From positions 1 through 7,226 of the forward strand of contig JACMIV010000121.1 in the NCBI GenBank assembly GCA_014380965.1: 7,226 nt of DNA, read 5' to 3'. The notes below the pieces were generated by a model. It was not told the DNA's origin, did no database searches, and worked only from the letters and a program-made list of their open reading frames with translations. The stretch is from Rhizobiaceae bacterium. Lineage in GTDB: Bacteria > Pseudomonadota > Alphaproteobacteria > Rhizobiales > Rhizobiaceae. Shown here in pieces: positions 1-6,151 of this stretch. How positions within the stretch are numbered: position 1 is the stretch's first letter; the number at the start of each line of letters is the position of its first letter. The position numbers were made by a program, and so were the translations under genes.

Positions 1-728
1 AGGAGAGGCAGCGTGATCGCAGCGCCCGAATAGGCGTCGAGGCCCGCGGACGGGTCCTCGCCGAGGACGGCGAACCCTGGCTTGACCTCGGGGCGCACGG
101 CGTTCGTCTCTGCCGTCAGTGCAAAGCCCGTCACCGTGCGGCCGCGGCCGATCACCTCGGCGAGGATCTCGTCGTTGTCGGGCAGGATGGCTGGATCGAC
201 GGGCGTCCCGGCATCGCCGAGCGCGATGCCGCGCCGTTCGAGATCGGCAAAGAGGGCGCGCGGCGAGGTGCGGTCGCTTTCGGCGAAAAGCACGTCGAAG
301 GCGATCGCAGCCGCGCCTTTCTCCTGCAGCGCTTCGGTCAGGCGGGCAACGGTCTCGCGCGACCAGGGCCATTGCCCGATCCGGCCAAGCGAGGCGTCGT
401 CGATGTCGATCACCCGAACCGGCGCTTCGCGGTAGGGCCGGGGGGCAAGGCGCTGCATGGCGTCGAAGCCGACATGGCGAAGGTCGAGGAACGGCTCCGG
501 CACGGCAATCCGCGCAAGGGCGAGAAGAAGGATCGCCAAGACGCCCGCGGACACGCTCTTGCGGCGACGGGCGTTCCGATCGGAGGGACGGCTGCGGCCG
601 GACTTCTTTCCAAACAGACGGCTGTAGCCGGGCTTCCTCTTTCCAAAGAGACGGCTGTAGCCGGGCTTCCTCTTTCCAAAGAGACGGCTGTAGCCGGTCC
701 GCGGCGAAGCTTCGGCGTCGAGGAGCAT
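1..728 (-). CDS. CHASE2-domain membrane sensor protein, partial (C-terminal output domain beyond window)
   Basis: Only the first 242 codons are present; the gene runs off the left edge. Residues 1-60 are a basic cytoplasmic tail with a tandem 11-residue repeat (units starting at residues 12, 23 and 34, consensus GYSRLFGKRKP). Residues about 61-76 (GVLAILLLALARIAV) form a membrane segment. From about residue 81 the sequence follows the CHASE2 extracytoplasmic sensor pattern: LDLRHVGFDAMQRLAPRPY, VRVIDIDDASLGRIGQWPW and GAAAIAFDVLFAESDRTSP. In this family the domain is followed by about three membrane helices and then a cytoplasmic output, often an adenylate/guanylate cyclase, sometimes a GGDEF or kinase domain; which applies here cannot be seen. 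The ATG at 728 is the only Met ahead of the repeats, and its Shine-Dalgarno is weak (GGAT). A GTG at 554 is an alternative start that would exclude the repeats. The gene is divergent from the cNMP-EAL gene, with about 80 bp between them. Confidence 0.85.
   Translation of the reverse strand, partial: MLLDAEASPRTGYSRLFGKRKPGYSRLFGKRKPGYSRLFGKKSGRSRPSDRNARRRKSVSAGVLAILLLALARIAVPEPFLDLRHVGFDAMQRLAPRPYREAPVRVIDIDDASLGRIGQWPWSRETVARLTEALQEKGAAAIAFDVLFAESDRTSPRALFADLERRGIALGDAGTPVDPAILPDNDEILAEVIGRGRTVTGFALTAETNAVRPEVKPGFAVLGEDPSAGLDAYSGAAITLPL
588..697. repeat. 33-bp in-frame tandem repeat in the 5' part of the CHASE2 gene
   Basis: Two adjacent units, 618-650 and 651-683, are identical over 33 bp. 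A partial third unit shares its first 14 bp (684-697). A degenerate 30-bp copy at 588-617 differs by a few substitutions and a 3-bp deletion. The period is a multiple of three, and read on the minus strand the units encode GYSRLFGKRKP repeats in the N-terminal tail of the CHASE2 protein. The identical units suggest recent duplication by slippage or unequal recombination. They are contiguous with no spacers, so this is not a CRISPR array. Confidence 0.95.
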
Positions 729-809
729 TGAGGCGATCCGCAGGTTGGGTGGCCCGCGGATTCAACCACTGAAAGATTAGCCGAACTTTAAGGTCTCTGG
801 CGGAAAACA
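729..809. promoter_or_regulatory. divergent intergenic region (candidate shared promoter/operator)
   Basis: This 81-bp spacer separates two divergent genes, so promoters for both probably lie here. No hexamer pair convincingly matches sigma-70. Two interleaved short inverted repeats are visible: ATCCGC (736-741) with GCGGAT (756-761), and GGTTG (743-747) with CAACC (763-767). They could be a regulator site, but arms this short can occur by chance in GC-rich DNA. Confidence 0.3.
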
Positions 810-2078
810 GTGGGGTGCGTCCCAACCCCATACGGGTGTCTCTTGAACCTCGCGCCGAGCGCAATACCCGACATCGTGTTCGTGCCGGCCGGCGAGATCA
901 TCTTCCGGCAGGGCGCGGACGGCGATTGCGGGTATCTCATCGAGGACGGCGTCGTCGAGATTATCGTCGAGGGCGACGTTCCGCGGAGCGTGGGCTTTCG
1001 CAGCCAGGGCGAACTCATCGGCGAGATGGCGATCGTCCACGGCGGCAAGCGCTTCGCCACGATCGTCGCCCAGACCGACTGCCGCCTCATGCACATCAGC
1101 GCGGAGCGCATCCTGCGCTGCCTCGATGGGGCCGATCCCATCCTTCGCATGGTCGTCGACACGCTTCTCGAGCGGCTGCGCGCGATGCTGCACGACCGGT
1201 TCGACGGCAGCACGTCGCTTGGGCCCGACATCGCCGCGCGGCAGTCGATCATCCTTCAGGCGGTCGAGCAGATCCGGCGCGAAAGGGACTTCCGCCACGC
1301 GCTCGAACGCGGCGAGGTGACGCTGCACTTCCAGCCGATCGTCGCGCTCGCGGATGGCGCCGTCGTCGGCTTCGAGGGGCTCGCGCGCTGGCGGCACCCG
1401 GAACGCGGCATGATCTCCCCTGGCGAATTCATTCCGCTGGCAGAGGCGAGCGGCATGATCGGGGTGCTGACCCGCCACTGCATGGAACAGGCGGTCAAGG
1501 CCCTGCATTTCCTCGACGACGGCGACGACGGCGGTTCGCGCCCGCCGCTCTTCGTCAACGTCAACGTCTCGAGCCACGACCTCGTCGATCCCGCCTTCGC
1601 CGACTATCTCGTCGCCTTCGTCGAGCGCTGGCCGATCGCGCGCGGACGGCTCAAGATCGAAATCACCGAAAGCGCGCTGATGAGCGATCCGGAACAGGCG
1701 CTCTCGACGCTGCGCCTCTGCCGCACGATCGGCATCGGCGTCGCCATCGACGATTTCGGCACCGGCTACTCCAGCCTCTCCTATCTCCACCGCTTGCCGA
1801 TCGACGTCCTGAAGATCGACCAGAGCTTCATCCGCGGCATGGCGGCAGACGTCCACAGCGCGAAGATCGTGCGCACCATCCTGCGCCTTGCCGAAGAGAT
1901 CGGCGTGCCGGTCGTCTCCGAGGGTCTCGAAGTGCCGGCCGAAGTGCTCGCCCTGACGCGCATGGGTTGCGCGCTCGGGCAGGGCTACCATTTCGCCCGC
2001 CCGATGACGCTCGAGGATGCGGGCGTCTTCGTAACGACCTGGCCGGCGATGGCAGTCGCCGAGCCGCTGGTCGCATGA
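810..2078 (+). CDS. cyclic-nucleotide-binding/EAL fusion, putative cAMP-responsive c-di-GMP phosphodiesterase
   Basis: This is a cytoplasmic protein of 422 residues. Residues about 18-130 form a cNMP-binding (CRP-like) beta-barrel domain with phosphate-cassette-like GELIGEMA (67-74) and Arg81; residue 82 is Phe where Ser, Thr or Ala is usual. A helical linker (about 136-167) leads into an EAL domain (about 168-408). The residues expected for metal binding and catalysis are present: E189 (in EGL rather than EAL), N252, E287 (ITES), D314-D315 (DDFGTGYSS), K335, E371 and Q391. It is therefore predicted to hydrolyse c-di-GMP to pGpG under control of a bound nucleotide. A known protein with this architecture is Bdellovibrio Bd1971, a cAMP-sensing phosphodiesterase. 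No signal peptide or membrane segment is visible. The start used is GTG at 810, preceded by GGCGGA; a TTG at 843 is a plausible alternative that also keeps the whole cNMP domain. The divergent CHASE2 gene may supply the nucleotide signal. Confidence 0.92.
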   Translation: MGCVPTPYGCLLNLAPSAIPDIVFVPAGEIIFRQGADGDCGYLIEDGVVEIIVEGDVPRSVGFRSQGELIGEMAIVHGGKRFATIVAQTDCRLMHISAERILRCLDGADPILRMVVDTLLERLRAMLHDRFDGSTSLGPDIAARQSIILQAVEQIRRERDFRHALERGEVTLHFQPIVALADGAVVGFEGLARWRHPERGMISPGEFIPLAEASGMIGVLTRHCMEQAVKALHFLDDGDDGGSRPPLFVNVNVSSHDLVDPAFADYLVAFVERWPIARGRLKIEITESALMSDPEQALSTLRLCRTIGIGVAIDDFGTGYSSLSYLHRLPIDVLKIDQSFIRGMAADVHSAKIVRTILRLAEEIGVPVVSEGLEVPAEVLALTRMGCALGQGYHFARPMTLEDAGVFVTTWPAMAVAEPLVA

Positions 2079-2136
2079 AGGGTTTCGCCGCGTGGCCTTA
2101 CCGCGGGGTGATCCCAGCTTTGCATCGAACATATCC

Positions 2137-2157
2137 GGACCGTCCAAGGCCCGGTCC
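2137..2157 (+). other. small hairpin between the EAL and FecR genes
   Basis: A perfect 6-bp inverted repeat, GGACCG (2137-2142) and CGGTCC (2152-2157), has a 9-nt loop and lies in the 121-bp gap between the phosphodiesterase and FecR-domain genes. No T-tract follows, so it is not a clear intrinsic terminator. It could be a leader element of the FecR gene or chance. Confidence 0.25.
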
Positions 2158-2199
2158 ATCGCAGCCTTAATGCCCGTCCGTCTTGAAAGGACCTCCCGC

Positions 2200-2826
2200 A
2201 TGCGTCCCATCTCCCTCCTCGCCGCCGTCTTCGTCGGCGCCGGCCTCGCTTTCCCAGCAGCGGCGGCCGCGCAGACCATCGGCTCGGTCGACAAGGTCCA
2301 GGCGACCGTCACCGCCAAGCGCGACAACGGCAGCGCGCGCCTTCGCACCCGCAGCCCCGTGAAGTTCCAGGACAAGCTCGTGTCCGGCGAGAAGGCGCGG
2401 CTCGAGGCGACGCTGAAGGACGGCACCAAGCTGACCCTCGGCGAAAACGCCTCGCTCTCGATCGACGAGTTCGTCTACAAGCCGGGCGAGGAGGGCAATA
2501 AGCTCGCCCTCAACGTCAACGGCGCCTTCCTCTTCGTCGGCGGCAAGATCGAGGGCCCTACCGGCGGCAATGTCGACATCAACACCCCGGTCGGCACGCT
2601 CGGCGTGCGCGGCACGACGGTCTGGGGCGGTCCGGTCGACACCGGCTACGGCATCATCGTCCTCGACGGCCTCGTCACCGTCACCACCAAGGGCGGCAAG
2701 ACCGTCACCCTCGAGAAGGGCCAAGGCACCATGATCCACGACGAGGACGGCAAGCCGAGCGATCCCGTCGCCTGGCAGCCCGCCCGCCTCGCCCGCGCCG
2801 TCGACACGATCACCTTCCGGAAGTAG
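2200..2826 (+). CDS. exported FecR-domain protein
   Basis: A protein of 208 residues. Residues 1-24 look like a Sec signal peptide (hydrophobic LLAAVFVGAGLAFPAAAAA, cleavage near AAA|QT), which places it in the periplasm or at the envelope. The mature part matches the FecR domain: an early strand region (IGSVDKVQATV), DKLVSGEKARLEATLKDGTKLTLGENASL at about 59-87 and the hallmark TPVGTLGVRGTTVWGG near residues 128-143. It has no N-terminal anti-sigma cytoplasmic segment or inner-membrane helix, so it is a stand-alone secreted FecR-domain protein, not a classical FecR sigma regulator; its ligand or partner is unknown. The ATG at 2200 was chosen because AAAGGA (2186-2191) lies 8 nt upstream and the signal peptide starts there; an in-frame extension back to 2092 has no such support. 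It may be co-transcribed with the cNMP-EAL gene 121 bp upstream. Confidence 0.9.
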   Translation: MRPISLLAAVFVGAGLAFPAAAAAQTIGSVDKVQATVTAKRDNGSARLRTRSPVKFQDKLVSGEKARLEATLKDGTKLTLGENASLSIDEFVYKPGEEGNKLALNVNGAFLFVGGKIEGPTGGNVDINTPVGTLGVRGTTVWGGPVDTGYGIIVLDGLVTVTTKGGKTVTLEKGQGTMIHDEDGKPSDPVAWQPARLARAVDTITFRK

Positions 2827-3180
2827 CCCTCCTCTCCTGCACGATGCGCGAAAAGACGGCTCCCCCCGCGCCGCGCAGCGGGGGCCGTCGTGCGTCCGGC
2901 TTTCCGTCAGCAACACCGCGGACACGTTTCGAGGAGCACCCGGTGTTCCCCCGGCCACAGACGGCATCATCGAAGAAGAAGACACCGGCGTGTCGCAGCA
3001 ATGCACTTCGCAGAAGCATCGCGATAGGTTAGAGAACACGCAAAGCTCACCCCGTACGCGCTCTTCCGCCACAGGCGTGCGTCCGGCCCGCAGCGGTCTG
3101 GCCGGGCTCCGTGGCCCGAACAGCCGTATTGCCGCAAGACCGGACGAACCCGCCATTTCTTTTCGACCGAGGGACCTGTC
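2827..3180. other. 354-bp intergenic region, no gene recognised
   Basis: No convincing ORF or structured RNA was recognised. It contains the strong GC hairpin at 2855-2889. A 7-bp inverted repeat, AACACCG (2912-2918) and CGGTGTT (2941-2947), and a short one, GACAC-CGGC-GTGTC (2981-2994), are also visible. The transglycosylase promoter should lie near the right end. TTGCCG (3129-3134) is a possible -35 box, but no good -10 follows at the right distance. A clean ribosome-binding site, GAGGGA (3169-3174), lies 6 nt before the next gene. Confidence 0.6.
2855..2889 (+). terminator. GC-rich hairpin, candidate terminator of the FecR-domain gene
   Basis: GACGGC (2855-2860) pairs with GCCGTC (2884-2889), and the stem extends inward through C-run/G-run pairing past a bulged T at 2861. 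It starts 28 nt after the FecR stop codon. No T-run follows on the plus strand. A four-A run precedes it (2851-2854), giving TTTT on the minus strand, so its orientation as an intrinsic terminator is uncertain. Confidence 0.5.
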
Positions 3181-3999
3181 ATGACCATCTTTGCAAACGC
3201 TGTCCGGGCCATGGCCGTAGGCCTGGGGCTTCTGTCCGCCGGGCCGGCCGTGGCCGCGACCTGCGGCAACGACGCCGCCGGCTTTTCGCGCTGGCTCGAA
3301 GAGTTCAAGGGCGAGGCTCGCGGCTCCGGAATCTCCGGCCGAACCATCGCTTCCGCGCTCGGCAACGTCTCCTACGACAAGAAGGTGATCGGTCTCGACC
3401 GCAACCAGAAGAGCTTCAAGCTCTCGCTCGACGAGTTCATGGCGCGCCGCGCTCCCGCCTCCTTCGTCTCCAAGGGCAAGAAGATCATCGCGCAGAATGC
3501 AGGGATGCTGAACGCGATCGAGCAGCGCTACGGCGTCCAGAAGGAAGTTCTCGTCGCGATCTGGGGCATGGAGACCGGCTTCGGCGCCAATTCCGGCAAC
3601 ATGAGCGTCTTCAAGTCGCTCGCGACCCTCTCCTACGACTGCCGTCGCTCGGACTTCTTCACAGAGGAACTGCTTGCCGCGCTCGCCATCGTCGACCGCG
3701 GCGACATGAGTCCCGAGCAGATGAAGGGGGCATGGGCCGGAGAGATCGGCCAGACCCAGTTCCTCGCCAAGAACTACTTGCGCTACGCCGTCGACGGCGA
3801 CGGCGACGGTCGCCGCGACCTCATCCGCTCGAAAGCCGACGTGCTCGCCTCGACCGCGAACTTCCTGCGCGCCCACGGCTGGCAGGCGGGCGGTGGCTAT
3901 GGCCCCGGCGAGGCCAACAACGCCCTCTTCTACGACTGGAACCGCGCCGGCGTCTATCAGAAGGCCCTCGCCCTCTTCGCCAGCCAGCTCGCGAGCTGA
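3181..3999 (+). CDS. MltB-type lytic murein transglycosylase (SLT_2 family), secreted
   Basis: A protein of 272 residues, cleaving the MurNAc-GlcNAc bond of peptidoglycan to give 1,6-anhydro products. Residues 1-26 form a Sec signal peptide ending AVAA. A Cys at 28 does not sit in a good lipobox, so the protein is probably soluble and periplasmic; Cys28 and Cys154 could form a disulfide. The catalytic glutamate is E131 in IWGMETGFG. Family motifs continue with SLATLSYDCRRSDFF (146-160) and AGEIGQTQFLAKNYL (186-200), where Ala-Lys replaces the more usual Pro-Ser after QFL/QFM. An EF-hand-like acidic loop, DGDGDGRRD (205-213), matches the calcium loop known in E. coli Slt35/MltB. It is shorter than E. 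coli MltB (about 360 residues), as in many alphaproteobacterial versions. The start is fixed by GAGGGA 6 nt upstream. It appears monocistronic. Confidence 0.93.
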   Translation: MTIFANAVRAMAVGLGLLSAGPAVAATCGNDAAGFSRWLEEFKGEARGSGISGRTIASALGNVSYDKKVIGLDRNQKSFKLSLDEFMARRAPASFVSKGKKIIAQNAGMLNAIEQRYGVQKEVLVAIWGMETGFGANSGNMSVFKSLATLSYDCRRSDFFTEELLAALAIVDRGDMSPEQMKGAWAGEIGQTQFLAKNYLRYAVDGDGDGRRDLIRSKADVLASTANFLRAHGWQAGGGYGPGEANNALFYDWNRAGVYQKALALFASQLAS

Positions 4000-4035
4000 A
4001 GCGAACGTCCAGCATTCCTTGACGCGTGGAGCTTG

Positions 4036-4070
4036 CAGGGCGGGGCGCAGAATGGGCCACCGCCCTGTTT
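4036..4070 (+). terminator. candidate intrinsic terminator of the transglycosylase gene
   Basis: Perfect 8-bp arms, CAGGGCGG (4036-4043) and CCGCCCTG (4060-4067), have further GGC/GCC pairing possible inside the loop and are followed by TTT (4068-4070). The hairpin starts 36 nt after the transglycosylase stop codon, which suits a Rho-independent terminator with a short T-tract. Confidence 0.6.
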
Positions 4071-4082
4071 CACGTGAGACAC

Positions 4083-4107
4083 GATCTGCGGGGAGGACCC
4101 GCAGATC
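4083..4107 (-). terminator. perfect 10-bp inverted repeat immediately after the catalase remnant stop
   Basis: GATCTGCGGG (4083-4092) and CCCGCAGATC (4098-4107) are perfect arms around a 5-nt loop. On the minus strand the hairpin begins directly after the TGA of the 59-codon remnant. Neither side has a T-tract. It may be the original gene's terminator, brought next to the truncated start by a deletion, or a plus-strand structure. Confidence 0.45.
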
Positions 4108-4287
4108 TCAGATCGCGACGGCACGGCCTGAATCCTTGAAGGTGGTGTCGAGAATGGTGTGCATCGCCTCCACGATCGCGGCCGAGGTCTCCGCCTCCTC
4201 GGGCTCCAGCCGCTCGAAGTCTGGTCGGTAGCGCAAGGGGACGGGACCGAAGCTCGCCTGCGAAGAAGCCTGGTCGGTGTGCGCCAT
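4108..4287 (-). pseudogene. N-terminal remnant of a catalase-family (heme catalase-like) protein
   Basis: A 59-codon ORF from ATG at 4287 to TGA at 4110-4108. Its sequence, with RYRPDFERLEPEEAET (20-34), IVEAM (38-42) and ILDTTFKDSGRAV (45-57), follows the N-terminal pattern of monofunctional catalase-family proteins of the SrpA-like type: PD.E..EP.EAET...I...M..I..TT..D.GHA[VL]. In intact members this is followed by RSVHAKxHG, which carries the distal heme histidine, and about 280 more residues. Here the frame ends after two unrelated residues, and no catalase-like sequence continues in any frame before the transglycosylase gene. The catalytic His and heme pocket are therefore absent and enzyme activity is not expected. 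An in-frame TAG lies just upstream of the ATG, and the Shine-Dalgarno is weak (GGAT), so expression is doubtful. A short functional peptide cannot be excluded. The family call rests on remembered motifs, not a search. Confidence 0.6.
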
Positions 4288-4591
4288 CGGCTAGATCCAG
4301 TCTCGTGCGTTGCAGTTCGCGCCAAAGGCGCACTGCTCCTCGAATGCCGCTCTCCCCGAGCCGTTCCCGTCGACACGTCGTTGTGTGCGACAAGCCGTCG
4401 ACATTGGATAGCCGGGTGACTTTCGACGTCGCGGCAAAATCCTCTGCACGTTCTCTTCAGCGGCTTGCCGTGACCGACGTTCGGGGTGGACAAGCCAGCA
4501 GCCCCGGCCTAACCCCGGCCGCAACCGCCTGCGACGCCTGTGCGGGCCGCGCGATCAGACCAAACGCCGTCACACGCCACCCGAGGAAGCC
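4288..4591. other. 304-bp intergenic region, no gene recognised
   Basis: No coding sequence with family resemblance is visible on either strand. Short inverted structures are present: GCGCC-AAA-GGCGC (4319-4331), and a nested arrangement of two GTCGAC palindromes (4369-4374 and 4397-4402) around GTCG (4377-4380) and CGAC (4388-4391). The nested one could be an operator for the MATE gene, but the evidence is weak. No convincing -35/-10 pair was found. A ribosome-binding site, GAGGAAG (4583-4589), ends the region. Confidence 0.5.
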
Positions 4592-6034
4592 ATGGAGCGC
4601 CCTGCCAAGACGCCGGACGCGGCGGTCGACGCCGTTGCGTTCGCGCCCTCTACCGGTCCCGCGCCGACGACAGGCGGCGCCTCCTCGTGGATGTCGCACC
4701 TGTCGGCGACGCTGGCGCTTGGGCTGCCGCTCGTCGGGGCACAGCTCCTGCAGATGTCGATCCACGTGACAGACACGGTGATGATCGGACAGCTCGGCGC
4801 CGCGGAGCTTGCGGCCGCTGTCCTCGCCTCGCAGGCCTTCTTTCTCGTCTGGATGTTCGGGGCAGGCTTTGCGCAGGCCGTGATGCCCGTCGCCGCGGCG
4901 GCGCAAGGGCGCGGGGACCTCCGCGGCGTCCGCCGTTCGGTGCGGATGGGCCTCTGGGTCGTCACGCTCTACGGGGCCCTCGCGATGGTCCCGCTCTGGC
5001 AGCTCGAAACGATCCTCCTCGCCCTCGGTCAGGAGGCGCGCACCGCAGCGCTCGCCGGCGCCTTCATGCGCGTTCTGCAATGGGCGATGTTTCCGGCCTT
5101 GGTCATCGCAGGACTCCGCTCCTATCTCAGCGTCGTCGGGCGCGCGTCCGTGGTGCTCTGGGTCACGCTCGCCGCCGCCCTCCTCACCGCGCTCCTCAAC
5201 TACGTCCTGATCTTCGGGCATTTCGGCCTGCCCGCGCTCGGCATGGCGGGATCGGCTGTCGCCTCGGTCGGCGCCAATGGCGCGGGCGCCGCGATCATGG
5301 TCGTCTACACCGCGCGACGGCACGATCTCGCGGCCTACGAGCTCTACGTCCGCTTCTGGCGGCCGGACTGGCCGGCTTTCCTCGAGGTGCTTCGGCTCGG
5401 CTGGCCGATCTCGACGACCATCATCGCGGAGGTCGGCCTCTTCGCCGCGTCCTCCGTGATGATGGGCTGGCTCGGCACGATCCCCCTCGCCGCGCACGGC
5501 ATCGCGCTTCAGCTCGCCTCCATCGCCTTCATGGTGCCGCTGGGGCTCGCGCAGGCCGGCACAGTGCGCGTAGGGCTCGCCCACGGCAGGGGCGCCACGG
5601 CGGATCTCGGCCGGGCGGCCCATACGGTTCTGGCGCTCGGCATCCTCGTGTCCCTCGCCGCGGCGCTGATGTTCTGGATCGTACCGTCCGGCCTCATCGG
5701 CCTCTATCTCGGAGACGGCGATCCGAACGCCGCCGCGGTGCTCGCCATCGGCGTTCCGCTCCTCGCCGTCGGCGCCGCCTTCCAGATCGTCGACGGGCTG
5801 CAGGTCGTGGCGTCGGGCCTCCTGCGGGGGCTTGCCGACACGCGAATGCCGATGATCATCGCGGTTCTCAGCTATTGGGGCCTCGGCATGCCGGCCGCCT
5901 ATGTCCTCGCCTTCCCGCTTGGCTTCGATGGACCGGGCGTCTGGTGGGGCCTTGCCCTCGGCCTCTTCGCCTCGGCCGTGTTGATGACCTGGCGCTTTCA
6001 CCGCCGCGCGGCGCTGGGGCTGACGGCGAAATAG
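4592..6034 (+). CDS. MATE-family (NorM-like) multidrug/cation antiporter
   Basis: A 480-residue inner-membrane exporter with two MatE repeats (about 40-200 and 265-430) and about 12 hydrophobic segments. Residues 1-33 are a polar, Ala/Pro-rich cytoplasmic tail. The acidic residues that bind the coupling cation in Vibrio cholerae NorM (D36, E255, D371) have counterparts here: D61 in HVTDTVMIGQLG, E280 in IIAEVGLFAASS and D401 in QIVDGLQVVASG. The signature GLLRGLADTRMPM lies at 409-421. The protein should expel cationic or amphipathic compounds in exchange for Na+ or H+; the actual substrate cannot be read from sequence. Length is typical of the family. The ATG at 4592 is preceded at close range by GAGGAAG (4583-4589); the next in-frame ATG (4691) has no such site. 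It stands alone between two intergenic regions, with no regulator gene adjacent in the window. Confidence 0.95.
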   Translation: MERPAKTPDAAVDAVAFAPSTGPAPTTGGASSWMSHLSATLALGLPLVGAQLLQMSIHVTDTVMIGQLGAAELAAAVLASQAFFLVWMFGAGFAQAVMPVAAAAQGRGDLRGVRRSVRMGLWVVTLYGALAMVPLWQLETILLALGQEARTAALAGAFMRVLQWAMFPALVIAGLRSYLSVVGRASVVLWVTLAAALLTALLNYVLIFGHFGLPALGMAGSAVASVGANGAGAAIMVVYTARRHDLAAYELYVRFWRPDWPAFLEVLRLGWPISTTIIAEVGLFAASSVMMGWLGTIPLAAHGIALQLASIAFMVPLGLAQAGTVRVGLAHGRGATADLGRAAHTVLALGILVSLAAALMFWIVPSGLIGLYLGDGDPNAAAVLAIGVPLLAVGAAFQIVDGLQVVASGLLRGLADTRMPMIIAVLSYWGLGMPAAYVLAFPLGFDGPGVWWGLALGLFASAVLMTWRFHRRAALGLTAK

Positions 6035-6122
6035 CCGGGCATTGGGCGGCACGGCAGGCCATCGGCTGCGCGAACCCCTCGTTCTTTGGGCTTATGCGAC
6101 AGGCAAAAGCTGAAGGGTCGTG

Positions 6123-6151
6123 TTGACCGACCGCGGCCCTGGACCTATCAA
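6123..6151 (+). promoter_or_regulatory. sigma-70-like promoter of the solute-binding protein gene
   Basis: TTGACC (6123-6128) and TATCAA (6146-6151) are separated by exactly 17 bp, a close match to the TTGACA/TATAAT consensus (5/6 and 4/6). It is the best promoter seen in the window. Transcription would begin near 6158, giving a leader of about 70 nt before the ATG at 6230. Confidence 0.6.

Noticed and set aside
588..697. Tandem repeat considered as a CRISPR array
   Set aside because: The units are directly contiguous with no unique spacers and lie within a coding frame.
372..731. Plus-strand ORF through the 33-bp repeats (repeated AVAGLPLSKET) and another minus frame through the same repeats
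   Set aside because: A 33-bp repeat stays open in several frames. Only the minus frame starting at 728 continues into the conserved CHASE2 domain.
777..2429. 550-codon minus-strand ORF opposite the cNMP-EAL gene
   Set aside because: Antisense shadow caused by high GC third positions; its translation is Asp/Glu/Arg/Ala-rich with no family motif, while the plus strand encodes clear cNMP and EAL domains.
2912..2994. Short inverted repeats in the 2827-3180 gap as operators or RNA elements
   Set aside because: Arms of 5-7 bp with no associated promoter are not distinguishable from chance in this GC-rich sequence.
2167..3876. 569-codon minus-strand ORF across the FecR and transglycosylase genes
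   Set aside because: It runs through two well-supported plus-strand genes and their non-coding gap, with low-complexity composition and no recognisable domain.
4457..6052. 531-codon minus-strand and 528-codon plus-strand alternative-frame ORFs over the MATE gene
   Set aside because: Charged, Arg/Asp/Glu-rich translations without domains; the frame at 4592-6034 has the MATE helices, conserved acidic residues and a ribosome-binding site.
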